Part shown: in pieces, positions 34,001-43,866 of the stretch
Numbering within the stretch: the stretch's first letter is position 1
Layout of the letters: each line of letters begins with the position of its first letter
From: Siniperca chuatsi
Taxonomy: Eukaryota > Chordata > Actinopteri > Centrarchiformes > Sinipercidae
NCBI RefSeq assembly: GCF_020085105.1
Contig: NC_058062.1
Location: 4,304,945-4,368,944, forward strand
Direction: 5' to 3'
Length of the DNA: 64,000 nucleotides
Notes under the pieces: model-generated
What the model was told of the DNA's origin: nothing
The model's input: only the letters and a program-made list of their open reading frames with translations
The model's database searches: none
Position numbers and translations under genes: made by a program

Positions 34001-36640
34001 CACCATCTTTGTTTAGTGTATTAGCATGCTAATATTAGCTAATTGGCACCAAACACAAAGTACAGCTGAGGCTGATAGGAATTTTTTAATGAATATTTCA
34101 TTAAAAAACAAAAATGTCAACCAGTGCCCATGGGGGCACTACAGGAAAAGTCAGCGGATCACCAAAGACATTAGGATTCATCCTCTGGGGAACATGAATG
34201 TCTTTACAAAATTCCCAATCCATCCAATAGTTGTTGAGATATTTCAGTCTGGACCAAAGTGGTGGACAGACCAACAGACAGACAGACATTGTCAATAGCT
34301 GTACCACTTGCATGACTTAAAACTAGAAAGCACATATCTTTGTAATGTCCAGGTAACTCTGGACTCCACTGTCAGCAGTTTTCATTAGAGCTACATTCCC
34401 TGGCCACTTTATTAGGTACACTTACAGAATTTAATGCAATCCAATACAACAGATCTGGCAGGAAGAGAATCATGTTTTTGTTGACACTGTCGGAGAGGTG
34501 TTAATTCAACTATATGTGTATTATTGAGGTCATAGTTAGTGATGGTGTTGTACTGGACTGCATTATATTGAGACATGTTTCTAATATTCTTTCCCTCTCA
34601 TATGGGGTGGGCAAAACATTAGAAACACCTCTCAATACAATGCTGTCCAGTTCAACACCACTACAAACTACAACCCCAGTAGTAAATATTAAGTTGAATT
34701 AACACAGACTGACAGTGTTAATCAAAACTGAACATTATTATCTTTGTAAAGGTAGAATTTATGGCTGAGCTGTTGTATTAGATTACATTAGATTTTCCAG
34801 GTTTATTTAATAAAGTGGCCACTGAGTGTATTTTTTTTAGCAGTGGCAGAAATCTCAGAGGTGGAGATATCAAAACCTCGACAAAGAAAACCCCAATTAT
34901 CTTAATGGCTAGATCACAATAATCAAAAAACGCTTTCTTTGATTTGGGTAAACCCTCATTTGTCAGTCTTATTATTCACTTTGTAAATGTTGCAAACAGT
35001 GTGGTTGGTATAAAGAGACAGACATGAGGACATGAGGCTGATACAGAGAGAAACATAAAAACATATAAATACATAGTGTTGGGGTCAATATGTGCTGCAA
35101 GGCAAGAAGCTAAGTAACTTTATCTAACTTGTTAAAAGACACTAATGCCAAGTCATTTCAAACCTGCACCTACTTCCCAGAAAAAAACAAGCCTTCGGGT
35201 TAAATGAAGTGTCAGATGCCTTGGGGGTGAAACGCAACCCAGAGTCACATGAACTTAATGTTTTTTGTGTGCGTTTAAATATAGAGAAACTGATTTATAT
35301 AAAAGTAAAGCCGTGGAGTGAAAATGGAGAGGAGAGAAAAGTTAGCACAGTATCACAGATCTTACAGGCTCAATCAGATCCTGGTGACGGATGTCATACT
35401 CCAAATGTGCTGAGGACAAACTTTCATAATAATCGCTTCTTCTCACTTATCCTCTTTCCGTCTCCTGTTTACTCCGTCCTTGTTTTCTCTCTGTTTACTC
35501 TCCTGTAAATGTTGGCTCCATGGAGATATTTTTTATAGCCTTACCTTTCCCCTTTATTCTCATATTTCTCTTTGCAACTCATCTTTAATAAACAACAGAT
35601 GATATACGTGGTATCTATTAGGCAGAGCAGCTCATGTGCTTTGATTTTTTAAATCTTTGAGTGCAACTGTAACCACTTTTCCTTCATCCTTTGTTTTACA
35701 GCAATTCACCACCATACCCCACCCCACCATAGCAAACGAAACCATCTTGATCCCACCTGGCTTCACTCCCTTCCAGGACCCCTTCTTCATCGTAGAGACT
35801 ATCTGCATCATCTGGTTCTCCTTTGAACTCATCATGCGCCTCACCTGCGCTCCGAGCAAGGTGCATTTCTTCAAAGACGTCATGAACACCATCGACTTTT
35901 TCGCCATCATTCCTTATTTCGTCACACTGGGCACAGAGCTGGCCAAGGACAGAGGCGCGCAGCCATCCGTGTCCTTGGCCCTCATCAGGGTCATCAGGCT
36001 GGTGAGGGTCTTCAGGATCTTCAAGCTCTCTCGTCACTCCAAGGGCCTCCAGATCTTGGGCCAGACGCTGAAGGCCAGCCTCAGAGAGCTTGCCCTGCTC
36101 ATCTTCTTCCTTTTCATCGGAGTCATTATCTTTTCTAGTGCCGCTTACTTTGCCGAGGTGGACAGTCCTAAGACATCGTTCACCAGCATCCCTGAGGCGT
36201 TCTGGTGGGCTGTAGTTACCATGACGACGGTCGGCTACGGGGACATGTACCCGGAGACGGTCGGGGGAAAGCTGGTGGGCTCCATGTGCGCCATCGCCGG
36301 CGTGCTCACCATCTCTTTACCAGTGCCCGTCATCGTGTCCAATTTCAGCTATTTCTACCACCGCGAGATGGAGTGTGAGGACACTACCCAGTACCACCAT
36401 GTCTCGACGTCACTCTGGGAAAAGGACGGACAGGACGATGAAGAGGAAGAAGATGAGGAAGGTGTGGACGAGGGGCATGAATACATGGGAGATCATGCAC
36501 CCCTGTACGGGCAGAATAACAGGGGTATCTGCGCTCCGCTCAATGGGACTCTCCTGGCAGGGCTTTGTGCCGGACAGGCCGCTGGTGATCAGAGAGGGTT
36601 AAACTTCTACCTCAAAGAACCTCTGGTCACTCAGGTTTGA
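31080..36640 (+). CDS. kcna7: Voltage-gated potassium channel Kv1.7 (Shaker family)
   Basis: Exon 1 31080-31772 (231 codons) and exon 2 35702-36640 (312 codons) join at phase 0, giving 543 aa. Order: a charged N-terminus with a glycine-rich stretch at 7-15, T1 tetramerisation domain about 69-160 ([18 protein letters not shown]), and S1 about 203-227. S2 starts at about 260 and S3 at about 287. S4 has Arg/Lys at 327, 330, 333, 336, 339 and 342. The selectivity filter TVGYGD is at 407-412 and the S6 PVP bend at 438-440. The S1-S2 loop holds a glycosylation sequon (NET, 243). An acidic run lies at 476-484, and the end VTQV fits a class I PDZ ligand. Most Kv1 genes have uninterrupted coding sequence; a coding intron between S1 and S2 is a known mark of KCNA7, and with the neighbours bcat2 and hsd17b14 it supports the name. 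It is longer than human KCNA7 (about 456 aa), mainly at both ends. Confidence 0.95.
32985..33600 (-). mobile_element. LINE (L2/CR1-type) 3' fragment with reverse-transcriptase C-terminal coding remnant
   Basis: The minus strand has an open frame at 33038-33559 reading [41 protein letters not shown] and [15 protein letters not shown]. This is the C-terminal tail of L2-like non-LTR reverse transcriptases. Just past it, the complement of TTTATTTATAGAGCACTT is the typical 3' end. It is 5'-truncated, lies in the kcna7 intron in antisense orientation and lacks the catalytic domain. Confidence 0.85.
33905..34320. repeat. Dispersed repeat family D, copy 2
   Basis: It starts with AGAGTCTACAGCCATGCTGG and ends near TGGACCAAAGTGGTGGACAG and GACAGACAGACATTG. 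Its internal order is the same as in copy 1 at 28485-29108, with an internal deletion. It lies in the kcna7 intron. Confidence 0.7.
34392..34830. mobile_element. Foldback element with about 200-bp inverted arms
   Basis: The left end has TGGCCACTTTATTAGGTACA; the reverse complement of the right end reads AGTGGCCACTTTATTAAATA. The inverted match continues inward through AATACAACAG, TTGACACTGTC/TTAACACTGTC, GTTAATTCAACT and TGGTGTTG(T/A)ACTGGAC to a centre near 34615. Almost the whole 440 bp is two imperfect arms. Non-coding, in the kcna7 intron. No target duplication is clear. Confidence 0.75.
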
Positions 36641-36852
36641 CAGGGAGCAGGACGGACTGAGTGTTTTCAGATTAACAGTCAAACACTGCCTCACAACAAG
36701 AACTGGAGAGCACGAAGATGGAAAGATACTGTTTAACTAGACAGCAGAGTGATACAGGATATGTACAAAAAGACTTGCAGAGACATAAGCCCTGATTTGT
36801 GCCTCTCACAGGATCATGGTTCATACATTTGAGGCTTTTGGATGTTTTCCTC

Positions 36853-36862
36853 AATAAATAAA
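36853..36862 (+). terminator. kcna7: kcna7 poly(A) signals
   Basis: Overlapping AATAAA hexamers at 36853 and 36857 lie about 215 bp after the kcna7 stop codon, fitting a short 3' UTR. Confidence 0.7.
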
Positions 36863-36972
36863 AGCTAATCTTTGAAAAACCCTGCAGGTCGCATTTCCAG
36901 ATTCCTCAAAGAATCCGCTACCCAGCTAAAATAATTTATTTCTCATCTGCTGCCCAATAAAGTAGATTTTAA

Positions 36973-37246
36973 AGGTCCAGTGTGTAACATTAAGAATCGT
37001 TGTGTTTTCATTACCTTAGAATAAGCCGTTTTATCTACATAGGGAGGGGATCTCCTTCCATGGAGGTTGCTATGTTGCACTGCCATGTTTCTACAGTAGC
37101 CCAGAACGGACAAACCAAACATTGGCTCTATATAGGGCCGTTTGTGTTTTTCACGAATTTCGCGGCCGCTGTAGTTTCTCCTACACGCTTGGAAGGGGAG
37201 GGTGAATTTCACCACTACATGCCACTAAATCCTACACACTGAACCT
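36973..37246. mobile_element. TTAA-flanked MITE (piggyBac-like), family C
   Basis: The left end AGGTCCAGTGTGTAACATT is inverted at the right end (CCTACACACTGAACCT). TTAA flanks both ends (36969-36972 and 37247-37250). Length 274 bp, non-coding, immediately downstream of kcna7. The superfamily is inferred from the target. Confidence 0.8.
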
Positions 37247-40200
37247 TTAACTGTTTTCCCAAGTTGTGACTTTGTTTCTTAAACCAAACAAATATGGCAG
37301 CCAGAAGTGACATTCTGTGCCTTTTTGCTCGTTTTGGGCAACGCAAGAAAAATAAGATTAATATAGACTAATTAACTTGGCAAAAAAAGTTTCAGGTAAC
37401 ACTTCATTTTATGGATGCATAATTTCCATTGACCTTATAATTTCCTAGAAAGACTACTGGAAATTATTATGTAAATTGTTACTAAATATAGGCAAACTAG
37501 GAATTCAGTCATTGTACATTTATGACTGGAAACTTTATTCTCCCTATATGTAGACTTGTGTGCCTGCCTGTGGACAATTTTAACATTTTTTTATGTTCAG
37601 CTGACCTGCTGTACACTGACTGAAACACCATCTAGGTTAAACTGACAATTAATTGGAATTTCATATTTTTGTTTGCTCATCTCACTTGTAATAATGTAAT
37701 CATCAATGCCAAAATCTGAAATGTAAAAGTTAAAGAGAGGCACAAACTTGGGCCACGCTGACACCAAAACTCAACATAAACTACAAACACAACTGATGAT
37801 CCTACCGCAATACAGAGACAGATATTCCCTGTAATGACTGTTTGCTGATATAGCCGTAATGTGAAAATGACTGTGCTGCATGCTAGAAATCCATTCACTG
37901 CATATTCATCGGATCGTGTTAACGAACCGCAGTGCCAGTTACTGTTGCTTTGCACATATAGCACCTAAATGTACAGTGAGGGCCGCAGGTGTTGATGCCC
38001 TGTACTTGTCAGAGTTATGGCAGAAATGCGGTGCTGTAATCTCGTGCTGACGTGGACAACAAAGAGATCGCTCATCGGCTGACGGTGGTGCAGACAGAGT
38101 TCATGTAGTTGGTCCAAAGCCAGTTTGTACATTACACAGTTAGCATACAGTAGTGTAACAGATACAGCCTGGAGGGGTGTATGGAGAAAGTTGATATCAG
38201 GTCGGAGACGGTATAGCTCAGGGCCAGCTGACATTTCTGTCCCAGTGGTGAGGCCAAACAGAGCCTTCTGACTGAAGCAACACTGTACTCTGATGATCTG
38301 CCACTCCTCAGACTAATACTACTGATAGTGGTGGTAGTGCTAGCAAGCTTTGCCCTCACATCAACAACTGTGCTTCAATTAACTTGTGTGTCTTACACTA
38401 CGCAGTGTAGATGTGTTATTAAAGTGATATCAAACCCTGAATCTGTCTTTGAGCATCAAACACTCACCATCTGTACGTTTGAAATGTAAAAAAGTTTGTA
38501 GTTTCCTTCTTAATGGAGGAAGCAGCTGTGGCCAGCTTGAATGGAGCATAGCATACACATTAATTCAGGCACAGCAATAAAGTTACACTTCAATCAGCTG
38601 ATTCTCAGTCAGTGGCTCATTCATCGGCTGTTTGGCTACCAGCTATTAACGTCAAATCTCATTCATGCAGATGTACAACACTCTACAACACTATTTTAAT
38701 ACACTTCTGCCAACGCCATTTGCTTCCTCAGCCCCCGCCACCACCCCTACCTCCTCCTCGTGTGTTATGTTTTTCATATTTCTGATTTAACTAAACTGTA
38801 TGTTCATGTATGTGATTATTGGGGTGCGGAGGGGTTAGTTCTTGAGAGTTGTCGTTGCTGCTCGGATTCGTTGACAGCTCCCCAAAAGAGCAGAGCCTTG
38901 TTTGGCCAAATCTAATTGTGTAACTTTTTGCTACAAATTGTCAATTCTTCGTTGTATGTGTCACTGACTGATTACAATGAATTCCAATTGTGACAAGATT
39001 TCATTTCCAGAATTCATCGAATTGTCCATGGATACTTCTCAGACCGTTCTGCTTTATGCTGACCATCTGTATGCACATTATGTTCCTCACACAGGTGGGA
39101 GAATACAGTATCTATCACAGTATATACCATGAGACGATACAGATTTGTCAACCACTCTACCGTTCCTATTAAGGTAGCCCTCCCTTAATGTCTCTAGAAG
39201 GCAAAGTTGTAACTCAGTGAGCCGGATTGCTTCGTGGCAGAATATTTGCATCAGTGGGATGAATTTTCTAAATTTTTCAGGTGTTTCATTCAATGGATTA
39301 GTCACTATTTATCTTAAAATTGTTTATCAATGGAATTTTAAGAAAAGTTTGTATATTACGATATACTGTATACTGTAATCAAAATTTGACATATCGTGAT
39401 CAGATATTTTATCCATATCGTTTACCGCACTTGTTCCATCCCTTTCCCAAAATACGGCTAAATACACATATTCAAGCAGAACTTAAGACCTTTGAGGAGG
39501 TCAATAGCATCATGTGGAAGATGTATATTCAGCCATATTTTGTCAAAACTCTTGAGTATTTGGACGATACTGAGAATGTGAATAGGCAGCGGAGAAATGG
39601 GTTATTTTGCAGGAGTGGTTTTTTTAAGGGATATTTTGATTCTTGTCACCTTTTGAATCCATTGTAATTGTTATAATTTCAAGCTGACTGCAGCCAGTAA
39701 GAAACATTTTTCAAGCCTAAAGGAGGTGAATGTTTAATTCTCAAAACAAGAAAAAAACAAACAGATTTTGTACCTTAAAAAAATGTAGAGGAATATGAGA
39801 TACTTTTATAAGTTGTTTTGACTGTGTGGATGTAGTGTGACCTGCATATATTCTGAGGACAGATGTGGCTACGTCTGTGTCTATACTGTATATGTCTTAC
39901 TTTATTTAATGTAGATCATATTTAATCACTCATGTCATGGATTCCTGAATTCCTTCCGCATGACTCGCTGTGTAGTGACTCGAGGAGAATGTGATGATGT
40001 GTGCTCAAATCTAAACAACTTTAAAAGCATCATTAGGCATGTATATAGTATTATTAGAGGGTGGTGCATACTGGGTACTGCAGTTCCTGTCAGTATTAAG
40101 GTCAGAAAAGCTCTGAAAAAGTCGCAGAGACGAGTCAGTACAGATTGTGTGGTAAACCGTACGTCCATTGCACTCATGTGATGAGCGATCCTGCCTCTAG

Positions 40201-40837
40201 ATGTCAGCCTGTGTTTTAAAACAGCACCACTGCACAAACCAGGACATCTGTCTCACCCCTGCTGCCTGTTGATTTGATTTACAGTGATATGACTATAAAG
40301 ACTTCAGAGTAACCAAGCACAAAAATATTTCTCTTGAAATAATCATGTTCATTTATGCCATATGATCCAGATGACTTGCGTTTTTCATTCATGACTTTCT
40401 CATTTTCATTCCTATTCATTCATTATCAGAAACAAAGACATGGTTTAGTTTCTGGGGCAGAGAGGAAAAAATGAAACTATTTCTGAACTATTTCCGCATG
40501 GGATATACATTATCACAAGTCCACTGAATTAACTGAATTATTACAGACTTATTATACCATGCAGGTAGCAGGTAAAACATGTCATGTGATTGCATCAGGT
40601 ATTTTACATCACGCCAATACTACATGTGTTAAAAAATGTACCATTAAAATCTCAGTGCTTTTCAATACACTGTGTTCATTAGTACATTTAACTCTAACTG
40701 AAGACCAAAAACCAAGTAATTTCCCAGGTAATGCAATGTGATCTGTGGCTATTTTTGCAGTTACCTTTAACGTGTGAAACATTATGCTTAAATAAAAAGC
40801 TTGTAACTTTGTTTTAAATCAATAACATGATTAATTT

Positions 40838-41110
40838 AGAGCTGAAACTATTAGTCTATTAATTGATTAGTTTCTCAAGAGAAAATTAATTGGCAACCAT
40901 TTTTCAAGCAGAAATGTCAAATATTTGATTCTCAAATTTGAGGATTTCCTGCTTTTCTCTGCTTTATATCATTTATATCTGTATATCAATATATAATTGG
41001 GTTATGGACTGTTGCTACAGACATTTTTCACAATTTTATCAACCAAGCAATTACTGGATTCATCGAGAAAATAACTGTCAGATTTATCGATCGATCAATT
41101 ACATTATTAG
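40838..41110 (+). repeat. Dispersed repeat family E copy
   Basis: It begins AGAGCTGAAACTATTAGTCT and continues with TTAATTGGCAACCATTTTTC, TCTCAAATTTGAGGATTTCC, GCTTTATATCATTTATATC and ATCGATCGATCAATTA. It shares order and phrases with 10832-11075, 44728-45031 and 63452-63708. Non-coding. Confidence 0.7.
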
Positions 41111-41542
41111 ATTGTTGAGAAACTTGAAATTGATGTTAATCTGGTTTTACCTTAATCTTCAGAAATAGTTAGTTATATTTCAACTGAAATAACTAAAATG
41201 TATACCTCTGAGCACCTATTGTTTTTAAAGTTTATCAAAAAAAACCAAGTCATTAGCCATCACAGAAAATCTATTTAACCTGTTATATAACAAATTACAA
41301 AATGTTGCAGTTACTTGGATTAGAAATTAAACCAATAAATCAAAGTAAAATGGACTTCCTTATACCACTTTATCTGTGACTTATTTAGTTTGAGCTCCAG
41401 TAAATTAATCCTCAGCGACTTCACTTACAGATCTTAATGTCTTACAACAGAATTAATTAGTTATTAAAAGTTTTGGTCTCAAACTTTCATTGTTTGGTAA
41501 CAATAATAACAACTAAAGACTCAAGAATATGTTTGAGTTGAG

Positions 41543-41544
<2 letters not shown>

Positions 41545-41583
<39 letters not shown>
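41545..41583. repeat. (CA)n microsatellite
   Basis: About 19 uninterrupted AC units in intergenic DNA. Confidence 0.95.
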
Positions 41584-41586
<3 letters not shown>

Positions 41587-42759
41587 TCTTCTTGATGATG
41601 ATGGCTGCAATGATTAAATTCCTGACCCCCCTGTTGCCTCAGATTGTGTGATATCCCCATGTGTCAGCTCTCTCTCATGCTACAGGGCAGATTAGTGCTT
41701 CATCAGCCAGAACTTTGAGTCAATGATCACAAATTTGAACTTCACACATTTTCAAACAAACCTCAGCACATTGTCAGATTTTCAGATTCCTACTGAGCAC
41801 TGACCTACAGCATTTCACCTTTTCCCTCTACCTAACTCGGCTCTCCTCTCTGACGTGCAGGGACCCAAAGCTAACGTCAGTGCCGCTTGCAATCACCCAC
41901 AGTGCCCTTATGCTGTCTGGGAAGAATGAAAAGGATTGACGTCTTTCTGGCCATCTGCTGCCCTCCGATTCCTCTCCCATCCCTCACTCTCTCCTGCCTC
42001 GCCCATCTCTAACTCTTCTTTGAGAGGATTAAGTGTGCTGGTATCTCTGTGTGTGTCTTTGTCTCATCAATGTGTAAGTGCAGTCATGTGTGTAATGTGT
42101 TTATTTTGTCTGTGTGTCTGTTGCAACTTTTCCATCCATTAATATCTTGGTCTGCAGGATTTTTCCTGTGTCTTTAGTCACCAAACACTGACGCGTGTCC
42201 CCTTTCGACTAAAAATCCCTCCACAGATTGTAAAAGTTACTTAAGCAGCAGAGAAAACGCAAAAGAATTGCAGATATTTTAAAGAAATCTCTAAGATTTT
42301 ATTACATACAATATACACACGACCTGGACCTGTGAATCTGAGTTAAGACTTAAGGATGTAGGGTTGATGAACTTAAATTTAAAATGAAAGAGGGGAAGAA
42401 GAGACTGACAAAATTATTTTACAGCAATTAATGTAAAATGTAATGTCAAAATGATAAATGAGAGCAAAAGTGAAATAACTAGTAAATTTAAACATACAAC
42501 AAAATTAAAACAGCATCTTGCCTATTACTCATCATTTCAGACACCAGACCACAACAAGAAAATACAAACCATAAATAATATAGACAATATTAACATCAAG
42601 AGTGGCCGCTGTCGGGGAAAAATGAGGTGATGTGCATAAGAGCGCCAAGGACGGAAATGTAAAGAGACGCAAGAAGGTAGAGAATTATAAAAATAATGTC
42701 TGCTGGTTGTATATTTCTTTCATTTACATGAACCTGTTGGTGTTCTTGAGGTCATTTAA

Positions 42760-43307
42760 AAGAATAGTTCGACATTTTGGAAATACGCTTTATAGCTTTC
42801 TTGCCAAGAGTTAAATGAGAACAAGAATACCACTCTCATGTCTGTATGGTAAATATGAAGCTACAGCCAGCAGCTGGTTAGCTTAGCTTAGCATAAAGAC
42901 TTGAAACAGGGGGAAACAGCTAGCCTGGTTCTGACCAAAGGTAACAAAATCCGCCTACCAGTGCCTCTAACGCTCACTGGTCAACATGGTGTATTTAGTT
43001 TGTTTAATTCATCCAAAACCAAAAAGTGTAAAAGTGTAAAAATGACAAGTTGTGGCTTTACGGACATTTATGTGCTGAACTATTTCCCAGCAGAATTTCC
43101 TATAAAATAGCGAATTGTCATTTTTACACTTCAGTTTTTGTATGGATTAAACAAACGTGATACAACATGTTAATCAGTGAGCTTTAGAGGTGCTGGCAGG
43201 TGGATTTTGTTATTTCACTCCGACATGAGCTTAATATCATCTAATCTAATCATCTCATCTAATTCTCTGCAAGAAAGCGAATAAGCATATTTATTAAAAT
43301 GTGAAAC
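42760..43307. mobile_element. TTAA-type MITE family A copy 3
   Basis: The left end AAGAATAGTTCGACATTTTG follows a TTAA at 42756-42759. The right end carries the complement (GCAAGAAAGCGAATAAGCAT, then AAAATGTGAAACTA) and appears to have lost its last bases. The interior includes TTAGCTTAGCTTAGCATAAA. It is longer than copy 1 because of an internal foldback stretch. It lies just beyond the 3' end of the transporter gene. Confidence 0.72.
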
Positions 43308-43866
43308 TAGCAAGTTGAGCAAAGGTAAAGGATCAACTAATAACTCATGGTTGTGCGTTAAAAGCCTGGTAAAAAGGTGGCCTCAACACCAAGATACTTT
43401 TCTCATCAAGAGCAAACTCACAATTTCTCTCCTATCAGGCAAATTTAAGGAAGTTCAGACATACAGGAGCATTTTAAGTTTGGTTATGAAAAGACAATCA
43501 AGAAATGACAATGAGTAAACAAGGGAAACAACTCTGCATTTAAGCTCTCTCTTGCAGGAAACCAAAGAGCATAAGCTTCAGGCTTGGTTTTAAGGGGCCT
43601 TCTGAGGAATGTTACATGGTGTTGCCATCGCAACATTTTAATATCTATGCATATTAAGCTCAGAGTAAGCTTATCAATCACTTATCGAACAGTTCTGTTA
43701 ATCAAGACCAGTGAACTCAAAATACATCTAAGAAGTAGAAATGTAACCAGCCAGAAATCCACTGTGGACCTCCACTGGAATCTTGTGGAGCTGTGCATTA
43801 ACGCGGGGAAAGCTGTTGTAAAACGCAAACTAATCGATGGGGAAGCTTTTTGGTGGTAAAAGCCAA

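Larger units (their letters stand above)
37251..42759. other. Intergenic stretch without a supported gene
   Basis: Between kcna7 and the transporter gene I see no splice-consistent coding sequence. It holds a repeat family E copy (40838-41110), a CA microsatellite (41545-41583) and unassigned AT-rich DNA. The open frame at 39320-39667 shows no recognisable motif. Confidence 0.6.

Noticed and set aside
35632..36037. Minus-strand open frames opposite kcna7 exon 2
   Set aside because: Antisense shadow of a strongly conserved channel exon; no motif and no splice context.
39320..39667. 115-codon plus-strand frame in the kcna7-transporter interval
   Set aside because: No family motif; the surrounding DNA resembles degraded repeat sequence.
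41545..41583. CRISPR-like repetition
   Set aside because: A dinucleotide microsatellite; nowhere in the window are there spaced direct repeats with unique spacers.
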